From contig NZ_JAFBIT010000003.1 in NCBI RefSeq assembly GCF_021531715.1, forward strand, positions 372,001 through 436,000: a DNA stretch of 64,000 nucleotides. The letters are read 5' to 3'. Below the pieces are notes generated by a model. The model was not told the origin of the DNA. It saw only the letters and a list, made by a program, of their open reading frames with translations, and ran no database searches. The stretch is from Anaeromassilibacillus senegalensis. GTDB lineage: Bacteria; Bacillota; Clostridia; Oscillospirales; Acutalibacteraceae. A program made the translations under genes and the position numbers. This document shows, in pieces, positions 18,376 to 27,638 of this stretch (position 1 is the stretch's first letter; every line of letters starts with the position of its first letter).

Positions 18376-20970
18376 GTGAAACTTCTGGTACTGGACGGCA
18401 ACAGCATCGTAAACCGCGCGTTTTACGGCATCAAGCTGCTCACCACAAAGAGCGGCGAGTTTACAAACGGCATCGTCGGTTTTCTGAATATTCTCGAAAA
18501 GCTCAAGGAGGAGACGCAGCCGGACGCGGTCGCGATCGCGTTCGATATGCGCGCGCCCACGTTCCGCCACAAGGCGTATGCGGGCTATAAGGCACAGCGC
18601 AAGGGCATGCCGCCCGAGCTTGCCGCGCAGATGCCGCTTTTAAAGGAGCTGCTTTCCGACCTCGGCTACCACATCGTAACGTGCGAGGGCTGGGAGGCGG
18701 ACGACATCCTCGGCACATTCGCGAAAGCGTGCGAGGATAAGGGCGATGTCTGCATGATCGCGACCGGCGACCGCGACAGTCTGCAGCTCGTCTCCGACAA
18801 GACGACGGTGCGCCTTGCGACGACCAAGTTCGGGCAATCCGCCGTGACGGTCTACGACGAGGCGAAGATCATGGAGGTCTACGGCGTGCAGCCGAAGCAG
18901 CTCATCGACATCAAGGCGATTCAGGGCGACACCTCGGACAACATCCCCGGCGTCGCGGGCATCGGCGAGAAGGGCGCCGGTGAGCTGATCCGCAAATTCG
19001 GTTCGCTGCAGTATATTTACGACAATCTCGAGACGCTCGACATCAAGCCGGGTATGCGCGCAAAGCTCGAAGCCTCGCGCGACAACGCGTTCTTGAGCTA
19101 CGACCTCGGCACTATCCGGACAAACGCGCCGATCGATACGAACCTCGCGGACTATATCCCCACGGCGGGCGACCCGGCAGCTGCGGCGTCGCTGATGACG
19201 CGGCTCGAGCTCTTTAAGCTCATGGAGCGGCTGCATATTGCGCCCGGCGCGGCGGTCGCGCAGGCGGATGGCGGCGACGCGCCCTCCGAAGCGCTGCCCG
19301 TGCACGAATACAAAGACGGCGCGGCGATCCTCGCGCAATGCGAGGACGCGGGCGAAGCGTACTTCCTGCCGGTCTGGGACGGCGAGCGGATTGAAAAGCT
19401 CGTGTTCAGTGGCGATTTCGCGGGCGGCAAGCCGGAAATCGCGGTCGTTCCGGTGACGGAAGCGTTTTTGAAGGCGTTTCTCGGCAGTCGTGAAATCAAA
19501 AAATACACGTCCGGCATCAAGCGGTTGCACCGCGCGGCGCTGCGGCTTGGCACATCGCTCGAAAGTCCCGCGCTCGATACGGAGCTTGCGGCGTACCTGC
19601 TGAACCCCTCTGGCTCGGATTACACCGTGGCGCGCCTTGCGGCGGAATACGGCGTATCTGCCGCAGCCTATGAAGACGCTGCGGTGCAGGAAGCAGCTGC
19701 GCTGAAGGGCGTCTGCGCGGCGCTTTTAAAGGCTATCGATGAAAACGGGCAGCGCGAGCTGCTCGAGACGATCGAGATTCCGCTCGCGCGTGTGCTCGGC
19801 GAGATGGAGGAGAGCGGCTTCCTCGTGGATCGCGAGGCGATCCGCGAATACGGCGAGCAGCTTTCCGCAGCGGCGGAAGAATTGCGGCAGGAGATCTACG
19901 AGGATGTCGGCTATGAATTCAACATCAATTCGCCCGCTCAGCTCGGCGAGGCGCTGTTTGTCAAGCTCGGCCTGCCGCACGGCAAAAAGACCAAGACCGG
20001 CTACTCGACGAACGCCGACGTGCTCGAGGGCCTGCGCGACGTGCACCCTGCGGTCGATAAGGTGCTGCGCTTCCGCACGCTGACGAAGCTCAAATCGACG
20101 TACTGCGAGGGCCTTTTGAAGGTCATCGGCGCGGACGGGCGCATTCACTCGAACTTCAACCAGACCGAGACGCGCACGGGGCGCATTTCCTCGACGGAGC
20201 CGAATTTGCAGAATATCCCGGTGCGCACGGAAATCGGCCGCGAGTTCCGCCGGTTCTTCATCGCGCCTGCGGGGTATCGGCTGGTGGACGCCGACTACTC
20301 GCAGATCGAGCTGCGCGTGCTCGCGCACGTTGCAAACGACGCGCAGATGATCGGCGACTTCAAGGAAGGCCGCGATATCCACACCGCCACGGCGGCGCGT
20401 GTGTTCGATATGCCCGAAGCGCTCGTCACGCCGCAGATGCGCAGCCGTGCGAAGGCCGTCAACTTCGGCATCGTGTACGGCATCGGCGCGTTCTCGCTCG
20501 CGAAGGACATCGGCGTTTCGCGCCGCGAGGCGGATGACTACATCCACGACTATTTGCGAAACTATCAGGGTGTCGCGGATTATATGGAGCGCGTCGTGGA
20601 GGAAGCGAAGAAAAATGGGTACGTCGAAACGCTCTTCGGGCGCAGGCGCTACCTGCCGGAGCTTGCAAGCTCCAACTTCAATATGCGTGCGTTCGGCGAG
20701 CGCGTCGCGCGCAACATGCCGATTCAGGGCGCGGCGGCGGATATCATCAAGATCGCGATGATCCGCGTGCGCGACCGGCTGAAAAAGGAAAAGCTCGAAG
20801 CGAAGCTGATTTTGCAGGTGCACGACGAGCTGATCGTCGAGTGCCCCGAGGCGGAGACCGAGCAGGTCAAGACGATCCTTGCCGAGGAAATGGCGGGCGC
20901 CGTCTCGCTCAGCGTGCCGATGATCGCGGACGCCGAAAGCGGCGAGAGCTGGTATCAGGCGAAGGGCTGA
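18376..20970 (+). CDS. polA: DNA polymerase I
   Basis: 864 residues starting at GTG 18376. Residues 1-290 are the 5'-nuclease domain (LVLDGNSIVNRAFYG, WEADDILGT, IATGDRDSLQL). The middle 300-460 is a 3'-exonuclease fold that lacks the ExoI DxE motif, so proofreading is probably lost, as in several Gram-positive homologues. The C-terminal half is the polymerase with motif A (DYSQIELRVLAH), motif B (RSRAKAVNFGIVYG) and motif C (QVHDELIVE). It fills gaps in repair and removes Okazaki primers. Confidence 0.97.
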   Translation: MKLLVLDGNSIVNRAFYGIKLLTTKSGEFTNGIVGFLNILEKLKEETQPDAVAIAFDMRAPTFRHKAYAGYKAQRKGMPPELAAQMPLLKELLSDLGYHIVTCEGWEADDILGTFAKACEDKGDVCMIATGDRDSLQLVSDKTTVRLATTKFGQSAVTVYDEAKIMEVYGVQPKQLIDIKAIQGDTSDNIPGVAGIGEKGAGELIRKFGSLQYIYDNLETLDIKPGMRAKLEASRDNAFLSYDLGTIRTNAPIDTNLADYIPTAGDPAAAASLMTRLELFKLMERLHIAPGAAVAQADGGDAPSEALPVHEYKDGAAILAQCEDAGEAYFLPVWDGERIEKLVFSGDFAGGKPEIAVVPVTEAFLKAFLGSREIKKYTSGIKRLHRAALRLGTSLESPALDTELAAYLLNPSGSDYTVARLAAEYGVSAAAYEDAAVQEAAALKGVCAALLKAIDENGQRELLETIEIPLARVLGEMEESGFLVDREAIREYGEQLSAAAEELRQEIYEDVGYEFNINSPAQLGEALFVKLGLPHGKKTKTGYSTNADVLEGLRDVHPAVDKVLRFRTLTKLKSTYCEGLLKVIGADGRIHSNFNQTETRTGRISSTEPNLQNIPVRTEIGREFRRFFIAPAGYRLVDADYSQIELRVLAHVANDAQMIGDFKEGRDIHTATAARVFDMPEALVTPQMRSRAKAVNFGIVYGIGAFSLAKDIGVSRREADDYIHDYLRNYQGVADYMERVVEEAKKNGYVETLFGRRRYLPELASSNFNMRAFGERVARNMPIQGAAADIIKIAMIRVRDRLKKEKLEAKLILQVHDELIVECPEAETEQVKTILAEEMAGAVSLSVPMIADAESGESWYQAKG

Positions 20971-20984
20971 CGGAGGAGAAAAGG

Positions 20985-21806
20985 ATGGTATTTTGTTGTC
21001 CGGCGTGCGGCGGCGCGCTGCAGAAACGGGATCGGGTGCTCGTCTGCCCAAAGGGGCACAGCTATGATCTTGCCCGGCAGGGCTACGTGCATCTGCTGCC
21101 CGTAAAGGAGATGCACGCAAAGGTGCCCGGCGACACAAAGCAGATGGTCGACGCACGCCGCAGATTCCTCGCGACCGGGCATTATAACGCGTTCCGCGAC
21201 AAGCTCGCCGCGCTCGTGGCGGAGAGCCTGCCCGCGGGCGGCGCGGTGCTGGACGCGGGCTGCGGCGAGGGCTTTTACACCGCGGCGCTGTATGACGTCG
21301 CGCGCGAAAGGGGCGGCACGGTATCGGGTGTGGATATTTCGAAATTTGCGGTCAAGGCCGCGGCGGGCAAATACAAGGGCATCGATTTTGCGGTCGCGAG
21401 CCTGTTCCACCTGCCGATCGCGGATGAGAGCGTCGACGTGCTGACGGACGTCTTCGCGCCGATTGTGCCCGGGGAGTTCCACCGCGTCCTAAAGCCCGGC
21501 GGCACGATGATGCTCGCGGTGCCGGGCGCGCGCCATCTCTACGGCATGAAAGAGGTGCTGTACACCGCGCCGTACGAAAATGAGGAGCACGACACGGCTT
21601 ACGAGGGCTTCGATTTCCTCGCGCGCGAGAGCGTGCAGCGGGAGATCACGGTTTTGGGGACGGAAAACATCGAAGCGCTGTTTTCCATGACGCCGTATTA
21701 CTGGAAAACGGACGTCGCGGGCGGCGAACGGCTGCGCAAGCTCGACGCGCTCACGACGGAAATCAAATTCGATTTTTTGATTTATCGGAAGCGGGGTTCA
21801 ACATGA
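20985..21806 (+). CDS. rlmA: 23S rRNA (guanine-N1-)-methyltransferase, RlmA family
   Basis: 273 residues. An N-terminal zinc module (CPACGGAL, CPKGHSYD) is followed by the family linker GYVHLLP, then a class I SAM-binding domain with VLDAGCGEGFY. RlmA enzymes methylate G745 or G748 of 23S rRNA hairpin 35; which one cannot be told here. The frame extends upstream inside polA, but GGAGG 14 bp after the polA stop sets the ATG at 20985. The stop overlaps the next start (ATGA). Confidence 0.93.
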   Translation: MVFCCPACGGALQKRDRVLVCPKGHSYDLARQGYVHLLPVKEMHAKVPGDTKQMVDARRRFLATGHYNAFRDKLAALVAESLPAGGAVLDAGCGEGFYTAALYDVARERGGTVSGVDISKFAVKAAAGKYKGIDFAVASLFHLPIADESVDVLTDVFAPIVPGEFHRVLKPGGTMMLAVPGARHLYGMKEVLYTAPYENEEHDTAYEGFDFLARESVQREITVLGTENIEALFSMTPYYWKTDVAGGERLRKLDALTTEIKFDFLIYRKRGST

Positions 21807-22300
21807 TTGTGCCGATTCATAGGGAGCAGCTTTCGGAATGTCTGGATGTTTTGAAAGAGAGCTATGAGAAAACGGCGGTGCGCTTTGGCATGACGGAGGA
21901 AAACTGTCCGTATCGGGGCAGAACGCGTCTGCCGTATGCGGCGCTTGAGGAGGAGTATAAGAACGGTTTTATGATGTACGGATATGTGTACGGCGGTGAA
22001 ATCGTCGGATTTCTTTCCATGTCCGTGGAGGAGCCAAAAGCGTATATTCAAGACATCGCGATACGCCCCGCGTACCAGAACCGCGGCTTTGGCAGTCAAC
22101 TGCTCCGGTTTGCGCTGGAAAAAGCCAAAACGCTGCATTGCGAAAAAATCGCGCTGGGCATGGTACACGACAATGTGCCGCTCAGAAGCTGGTACGAGAA
22201 ACAGGGCTTTGAAACCGTAAGTCTAGAAAAATTTGAAAAAGTAAGCTACACCGTCGGCACGATGGAGTACCGGCTGTGTGGCTGCGACCGAAACGATTGA
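21803..22300 (+). CDS. GNAT-family N-acetyltransferase
   Basis: 165 residues with the acetyl-CoA binding motif PAYQNRGFGSQLL near residue 90, preceded by the strand YIQDIAIR and followed by SWYEKQGFE. It uses acetyl-CoA to acetylate an unknown small molecule or protein. The start overlaps rlmA (ATGA), so it is co-translated with it. Confidence 0.88.
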   Translation: MIVPIHREQLSECLDVLKESYEKTAVRFGMTEENCPYRGRTRLPYAALEEEYKNGFMMYGYVYGGEIVGFLSMSVEEPKAYIQDIAIRPAYQNRGFGSQLLRFALEKAKTLHCEKIALGMVHDNVPLRSWYEKQGFETVSLEKFEKVSYTVGTMEYRLCGCDRND

Positions 22301-22327
22301 AAATGACCGAAGGAAAGTGAGTACCAA

Positions 22328-22750
22328 TTGAAGATCTTATTTGTCTGCACAGGCAATACATGCAGAAGCCCGATGGCGGAGGGCATTTTCCGCCATGAGA
22401 TGGAGGAGAGAGGGTTTGAGAACATCATGTGCCAGAGCGCGGGGCTGTCCGCTGTGGAGGGCGAACACCCGTGTGAAAACGCCGTTCTGGCCTGCCGGGA
22501 GATCGGCGTAGATATCAGCGAGCACATCACGCGGCGGTTCACGCCGGACGAGATCGACATCTGGGACGTGTATTTCACGATGTCGAAAACGCACGCCTAT
22601 ATTCTGACGCAGGCGGGCGTGCCGTCCGAGCGCATTTATGTGCCGCACTATATTGAAGATCCGTTCGGCGGCGACCTCGATACATATCGGCGCTGCCGAG
22701 ACAAAATACAGGAAGAACTGCTGGATTTCCAGCGCTTCCTCGGTTTTTAG
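22328..22750 (+). CDS. low molecular weight protein-tyrosine (or arginine) phosphatase
   Basis: 140 residues. The P-loop CTGNTCRSPMAEG starts at residue 7 (catalytic Cys and Arg of CX5R) and the general-acid Asp is in IEDPFGGD near residue 107. Family members remove phosphate from tyrosine or arginine; the residue after the P-loop Cys is Thr, which in Bacillus YwlE-type enzymes favours phosphoarginine. The start is TTG 22328 with a weak upstream AAGGAAAG. Confidence 0.88.
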   Translation: MKILFVCTGNTCRSPMAEGIFRHEMEERGFENIMCQSAGLSAVEGEHPCENAVLACREIGVDISEHITRRFTPDEIDIWDVYFTMSKTHAYILTQAGVPSERIYVPHYIEDPFGGDLDTYRRCRDKIQEELLDFQRFLGF

Positions 22751-22760
22751 GGGGATGGGT

Positions 22761-23201
22761 ATGGAGATCGTCCCCATGACCGCCGCGCACACCGCGCGCC
22801 TTGCCGTGCTGGAGCGGCTCTGCTTTTCCGAGCCGTGGAGCGAAAAGGCACTACTGGAGGAAACCGAAAATCCGACGGCGTGTTTTTTGACGGCCGTGGA
22901 AAACGGAGAAGTGCTCGGCTATGCCGGAATGCACATCGTGCTCAGCGAGAGCTATGTGGATAACATCGCCGTTTTTCCGGAGTACCGCGGGCGCGGCGTC
23001 GGCCGTGCGCTGACACAGGCGCTCATCGACCGCGCCAAAGCGGAAAACGGCGCGTTCATCACACTCGAGGTGCGCGCCTCCAATGTGCCCGCCATCGCGC
23101 TTTACACCGCGCTCGGCTTTCAAAAGGCGGGCGTGCGCAGAAACTTTTATACCGCTCCGAGAGAGGACGCATGGATTTTCACGCTGTCCTTTGAATCATA
23201 A
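22761..23201 (+). CDS. rimI: ribosomal-protein-alanine N-acetyltransferase RimI-like
   Basis: 146 residues, the usual RimI size. It has CFSEPWSEKALLEE at the N-terminus, the strand DNIAVFPEYRGRGVGRAL that binds acetyl-CoA, LEVRASNVPAIALYTALGF, and the C-terminal RRNFYTAPREDAWIF with the catalytic Tyr region. AGGGGG at 22749-22754 points to ATG 22761 instead of ATG 22755. RimI is often encoded near tsaB/tsaD, but not here. Confidence 0.9.
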   Translation: MEIVPMTAAHTARLAVLERLCFSEPWSEKALLEETENPTACFLTAVENGEVLGYAGMHIVLSESYVDNIAVFPEYRGRGVGRALTQALIDRAKAENGAFITLEVRASNVPAIALYTALGFQKAGVRRNFYTAPREDAWIFTLSFES

Positions 23202-23224
23202 ATTGACTGCAAAAGAGGGATAGT

Positions 23225-24718
23225 ATGCTTTACGGAAAAATCAAGGCGCTCGTCGAATACGGCGTGCGGACGGGACTCATCGAACAGGACGACGCGGTGT
23301 ATACGCGCAACCGTCTGCTCGAAGCGTTTCAGGAGGACAGCTATGCGGACGAGCCGGCAGAGCCGTATGAAAATCTCGCCGCGCTGCTCGACGCGCTCTG
23401 CGAGGAAGCGATTGCGCGCGGCATCATCGGCGACGGCGTCACCGAGCGTGATCTGTTTGACACAAAGCTGATGGGCCTTCTGACGCCGCGCCCGTCGCAG
23501 GTGAACGCGCAGTTTCAGGCGCTGTATCAAGAGTCGCCCGAGAAGGCGACCGACTGGTTCTATCAGCTCTGCGGCGACTGCAACTATATCCGCCGCGAGC
23601 GCGTCGCGCGCGACCGCAAGTGGGTGTACCGCGACCCGAAATTCGGCGACATCGACATCACGATTAACCTTTCAAAGCCCGAAAAGGACCCGAAGGCGAT
23701 CGCGGCGGCGAAGAAAATGAAAGCGTCCGGATACCCGGCGTGTATGCTCTGCAAGGAGAACATCGGCTACGCGGGGCGCATGAACCACCCGGCGCGCCAG
23801 AACCACCGCGCTGTGCCGCTCACAATCAACGGAGCGGATTGGTTTTTCCAGTATTCTCCCTATGTCTACTACAATGAGCACTGCATCGTGTTCTGCGGCG
23901 AGCACGTGCCGATGCAGATCGATGAGAGCACGTTCCGCAAGCTGTTCGATTTTGTCCGTCAGTTCCCGCATTACTTCCTCGGCTCGAACGCCGATCTGCC
24001 GATCGTCGGCGGCTCTATTTTGACGCACGACCACTATCAGGGCGGTCACTACACATTCGCGATGGCGCGGGCGGGCATCGAGGAGCATTGCGCGATTCGC
24101 GGCTTTGAGGACGTCGAAGCGGGCATTCTGAATTGGCCGGTTTCCGTTTTGCGCCTGCGCTCGAAAGAGCCGGAGCGCCTGATCCAGCTCGCCGCGCGCG
24201 TGCTCGAAAAATGGCGCGGCTATACGGATGAAGCTGCGTTCATCTTTGCCGAAACGGACGGCGAGCTGCACAACACGATCACGCCGATTGCCCGCTGTGT
24301 GGACGGCGTTTACGAGCTCGACCTCGCGCTGCGCAACAACATCACGACGGAGCAGTACCCGCTCGGCGTGTACCACCCGCACGACGAATACCACCATATC
24401 AAAAAGGAAAACATCGGCCTCATCGAGGTCATGGGTCTCGCGGTGCTGCCGTCCCGCTTAAAGGATGAGCTGAAATGGCTGGCGGATGCCCTTGTGACCG
24501 GCGCGGACATCGCCGCGGACGAGCGCATCGAAAAGCATGCGGACTGGGCAAAAGAGGTCTCGGCGCGCCATCCGGAGCTGAACGCGGAAAACGTCGAACA
24601 CATTTTGCAGGATGAGGTCGGCGCGGTGTTTGTCAAGGTGCTCGAAAACGCGGGCGTCTACAAATGCACGCCCGAGGGCCGCGCCGCGTTTCGCCGGTTT
24701 ATTGAAACGATTGGATGA
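23225..24718 (+). CDS. galT: UDP-glucose--hexose-1-phosphate uridylyltransferase (Firmicutes type)
   Basis: Leloir pathway enzyme exchanging UMP between UDP-glucose and galactose 1-phosphate. The 497 residues belong to the long Firmicutes class, with CMLCKENIGYAGRMNHPARQ, PYVYYNEHCIVF, and the active-site ILTHDHYQGGHYTF region. The start ATG has AGAGGGA upstream. galK and galE are not in the window. Confidence 0.94.
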   Translation: MLYGKIKALVEYGVRTGLIEQDDAVYTRNRLLEAFQEDSYADEPAEPYENLAALLDALCEEAIARGIIGDGVTERDLFDTKLMGLLTPRPSQVNAQFQALYQESPEKATDWFYQLCGDCNYIRRERVARDRKWVYRDPKFGDIDITINLSKPEKDPKAIAAAKKMKASGYPACMLCKENIGYAGRMNHPARQNHRAVPLTINGADWFFQYSPYVYYNEHCIVFCGEHVPMQIDESTFRKLFDFVRQFPHYFLGSNADLPIVGGSILTHDHYQGGHYTFAMARAGIEEHCAIRGFEDVEAGILNWPVSVLRLRSKEPERLIQLAARVLEKWRGYTDEAAFIFAETDGELHNTITPIARCVDGVYELDLALRNNITTEQYPLGVYHPHDEYHHIKKENIGLIEVMGLAVLPSRLKDELKWLADALVTGADIAADERIEKHADWAKEVSARHPELNAENVEHILQDEVGAVFVKVLENAGVYKCTPEGRAAFRRFIETIG

Positions 24719-24728
24719 GGAAAAGATC

Positions 24729-25574
24729 ATGGCTCTTGTAGACTTCAAATATTTCTCGCCCATGATGGGCATGCAGATGGCGCTTTCGATCATCCTGCCG
24801 GAGAACGCGCAGGGCATCGGCGTGGCGGGGGCAGCGGAGGAAAGCACCGCACCGATTCCGGCGCTTTACCTGCTCCACGGCACGAGCGACGACCAGACGA
24901 TCTGGGCGCGGCGCACGTCGATTGAGCGGTATGTTTCGGATAAGCGCCTCGCGGTCGTCATGATGACGACGCACCTCGGCGCGTATACGAATCAGGCATA
25001 CGGTTTCCGGTATTTCGATTACGTCGCGAAGGAAGTGCCGGAGGTCTGCGCGCGGTATTTCAATCTGTCCCGCAAGCGGGAGGAAAAATTCGTCGCCGGG
25101 CTTTCCATGGGCGGCTACGGCGCGCTCAAGATCGGGCTTGCGCTGCCGGAGTCGTTCTCGGTTGTCGGTGCGCTGTCCGCAGGCTGCGACCGTCTCGGCA
25201 TTTTGCCCGACGCGGTTAAGTCGATCAACAGCATCGAAGAGCTGCGCGCAAAGCGGGATGCGCTCAGCCCGATGGATTACGCGCGCGGCATGCAGTTCTT
25301 TGTGAATTTCGGCTCGCCCGCCGAGTTCGAGCGGAACGATACGGACAACCTGTTCTGCCTCGCGGAGCGTGCAAAAGATTCCGGAAAGGCGCTGCCGGAG
25401 CTGATTCTCCGCTGCGGCACGGAGGACACGCTGGCGCTCGGCCCGAACCGCCGTTTCAAGGCGCATCTCGACGCGCTCGGCATACAAAACGATTATGCGG
25501 AATTCCCCGGCGTGCACAGCTGGGAATTCTGGGACGAGCATATCCAATACGTGCTCAGCCGCCTGCCGGTTTAA
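24729..25574 (+). CDS. alpha/beta-hydrolase esterase (EstA / esterase D-like)
   Basis: 281 residues of the putative esterase family. YLLHGTSDDQTIW forms the oxyanion region near 50, GLSMGGYGA near 125 holds the nucleophile Ser, and GVHSWEFWDEH near the C-terminus holds the His. It has no signal peptide and likely hydrolyses short acyl esters, perhaps acetyl groups from sugars. It follows galT by 10 bp, consistent with a sugar-related operon. Confidence 0.88.
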   Translation: MALVDFKYFSPMMGMQMALSIILPENAQGIGVAGAAEESTAPIPALYLLHGTSDDQTIWARRTSIERYVSDKRLAVVMMTTHLGAYTNQAYGFRYFDYVAKEVPEVCARYFNLSRKREEKFVAGLSMGGYGALKIGLALPESFSVVGALSAGCDRLGILPDAVKSINSIEELRAKRDALSPMDYARGMQFFVNFGSPAEFERNDTDNLFCLAERAKDSGKALPELILRCGTEDTLALGPNRRFKAHLDALGIQNDYAEFPGVHSWEFWDEHIQYVLSRLPV

Positions 25575-25590
25575 GCGGAAAGGAAAGCGT

Positions 25591-26505
25591 ATGACTGAGC
25601 TGACGCAGGAGATCCTGCAGAATTACCAGATCCGCAAGACCAAAGCGCAGAAGACGGCGTTTATTGAGCTGATGCAGGCACGTTTTCCGGAGCTTCGGGT
25701 GGAGGCGGGCGGTACGCCGAAAAGTCGCAACCTCGTGCTCGGCGACGTGGACACCGCGAAGGTCGTCTTTGCCGCGCATTACGATACCTGCGCGGTGCTG
25801 CCGTTCCCGAATTTCATCACGCCGAAGAATCCGATGATTTTTGTTCTTTACAATCTGCTTATCTGCATCCCGCTGCTGGCGGTGATGGTCGCCGTCTGCG
25901 TCGGTCTGATGCTGCTGACGGATTCGTTCCTTGTCGCATGGCTCGGCATGCTTGCGGTTTTGGCCGCCTTTTTCTGGATGCTTGTCGGCGGCAGACCGAA
26001 TGTGCATACCGTGAACGACAACACCTCCGGCGTCATCACGCTCTGCGAGATTCTGCAGGCGATGACCGCCGAAGAGCGGCAGAACGCGGCGTTTGTCTTC
26101 TTCGATTTTGAGGAAGCCGGCATGTTCGGCTCCGCGCTGTTCTATAAAAAGCACAAAGCGGAGATGAAAAACAAGCTGCTCGTGAATTTCGACTGCGTTT
26201 CGGACGGCGACACGCTGCTGATTATCCGCAGCAAAAAGGCGCGCGAGGCGTACGGCGAGGCGATTGAGGAGGCTTTCGGTCCCGCGGTGGAGAAAACCGT
26301 CCGGCTCGAAAAATCTGCGACGACGCTGTATCCCTCGGATCAAACGCAGTTTCCCTGCCATGTCGCCGTCGCCGCAATGAAGCGCGCCCGTTTTGTCGGC
26401 CTGTATATGGACAAGATCCACACGAAGCACGACACAGTGTTCGACGAACGCAATATCGAATACCTGACCCAAAGCGCCCGGCGCTTGACCCAAAAGCTTT
26501 TGTAG
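25591..26505 (+). CDS. M28-family zinc peptidase with internal membrane segments
   Basis: 304 residues. Metal ligands of a cocatalytic M28 site are visible: H in FAAHYDTC (about 57), D in VNDNTSGV (about 144), the Glu pair in FDFEEAGMFGS (about 177), D in NFDCVSDGD and the last H in IHTKHDT. Two hydrophobic segments (about 77-130) lie between the first and second ligands, so the protein is probably membrane-bound. The ATG at 25591 follows AAAGGAAAG. The substrate is unknown. It is the last gene of the plus-strand run. Confidence 0.85.
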   Translation: MTELTQEILQNYQIRKTKAQKTAFIELMQARFPELRVEAGGTPKSRNLVLGDVDTAKVVFAAHYDTCAVLPFPNFITPKNPMIFVLYNLLICIPLLAVMVAVCVGLMLLTDSFLVAWLGMLAVLAAFFWMLVGGRPNVHTVNDNTSGVITLCEILQAMTAEERQNAAFVFFDFEEAGMFGSALFYKKHKAEMKNKLLVNFDCVSDGDTLLIIRSKKAREAYGEAIEEAFGPAVEKTVRLEKSATTLYPSDQTQFPCHVAVAAMKRARFVGLYMDKIHTKHDTVFDERNIEYLTQSARRLTQKLL

Positions 26506-26549
26506 GGAAAATGCCTGCAAGTGTTGGGGCGCCGTAACGAAGGTACAAA

Positions 26550-26588
26550 ATAGGGGAGCAGTCAACCTGACTGCTCCCCTATTGCATT
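26550..26588. terminator. strong intrinsic terminator
   Basis: A perfect 15-bp stem (26550-26564 with 26568-26582) has a 3-nt loop and a T-rich tail on both sides. It lies between convergent genes. Confidence 0.88.
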
Positions 26589-26672
26589 TTTTACTTGTTT
26601 CGCGAAGGGATACAACCCACCAGCACGCTTTCGGGCAAGTTCGCAAAGACGTCATGTGGGAGATGATGCGCA

Positions 26673-27596
26673 TTATTCGTGAATCGGCAGTTGGAAATCC
26701 AGTCTGTCAAATTTTCTCAGTATATTCAGATCGCGAATAATAAAATGAGAACCCCAATAGTAATTCCCAATGGTTTGTTCAGCGACACACCACCGTTTTC
26801 CATCCGGATGAGGGGTGCTTTGTTCGTATGCGTCCAGCTCTTCCGCAGAGGCAAACGAAGGCTCATGCGTATTCAGCAATGTGTCGACAATCGTATCCAG
26901 ATTCATCTCGACGGCATCCGCGCATTCTGCATAATACCTGCTTTCTGGCGAACCGATAAAATACACCGGCAGCGGTAGCCAGGATGGCCATGTCGCGGGG
27001 TCAAAAGCCTTGATGTTCAATGCTGCCGGGTCATAATCGGGATAACCGTCGAGCAGTACCTGTTCACATTCCTTATACCTATCTTTCCAGCCCACGACCT
27101 TATTGTAAAGATCACGGCTTTGGCCTGCATATTTGAGAACAAAGTCCGAAAGGCGCTTGGTCACTCCGATATCAGATTTTGCAGCTTTTTCTGGGTCGAA
27201 ATGAAACCATGGCATATGCGCATAATCGTTGTTGCTGGGAACACCCTGCATACCGACCCACCCGGACTCAAGCTGATACGCACCGGACTCCAGATACTTT
27301 ATGATTCCCGAAACGATGGAATCCTTGATACCGCTCGCGGAATCATCCACAATATCCAGATAGTCCAACGCTATGCATACTGTGTAGGGGGATGAATTTG
27401 GGTTCCAGTTATTGCACTCGAGGTTGTACCCAAAGCCGCCATCTTCGTTTTGGTAGCTGGACAAAACCCTGAGAAAGTCATCGCTGCTGCCGTTTTCAAA
27501 AAGATAGTTCCACATTGTATAATCAAGCGGTCTTGCATTGCGGTGAATCAGCTTTCTCAATCTCAAAAACGCATCCAAGGATATCTTTTTTCTCAA
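26673..27596 (-). CDS. hypothetical protein with alpha/alpha-barrel (prenyltransferase-like) features
   Basis: 307 residues. An early YQNEDGGFGYNLE segment resembles the QxxDGGFG repeat of terpene cyclase/protein prenyltransferase alpha/alpha barrels; later repeats are not clear and no catalytic DxDD motif is visible. It has no signal peptide or membrane helix. The start is TTG 27596 after GGGAGA. The coding sequence is visibly richer in A and T than its neighbours, suggesting horizontal acquisition. The function is unknown. Confidence 0.72.
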   Translation of the reverse strand: MRKKISLDAFLRLRKLIHRNARPLDYTMWNYLFENGSSDDFLRVLSSYQNEDGGFGYNLECNNWNPNSSPYTVCIALDYLDIVDDSASGIKDSIVSGIIKYLESGAYQLESGWVGMQGVPSNNDYAHMPWFHFDPEKAAKSDIGVTKRLSDFVLKYAGQSRDLYNKVVGWKDRYKECEQVLLDGYPDYDPAALNIKAFDPATWPSWLPLPVYFIGSPESRYYAECADAVEMNLDTIVDTLLNTHEPSFASAEELDAYEQSTPHPDGKRWCVAEQTIGNYYWGSHFIIRDLNILRKFDRLDFQLPIHE

Positions 27597-27638
27597 ATTT
27601 GTTCTCCCATAAAATTATCAAAAATTTCTGCCATAGAG

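Noticed and set aside
18376-20970. Loss of the ExoI motif in PolA as a novelty
   Set aside because: Inactive 3'-exonuclease domains are well known in PolA of several Gram-positive bacteria.
22638-22760. Longer RimI with N-terminal extension
   Set aside because: The extension lies inside the phosphatase gene and has no homology; ATG 22761 has the properly spaced ribosome site.
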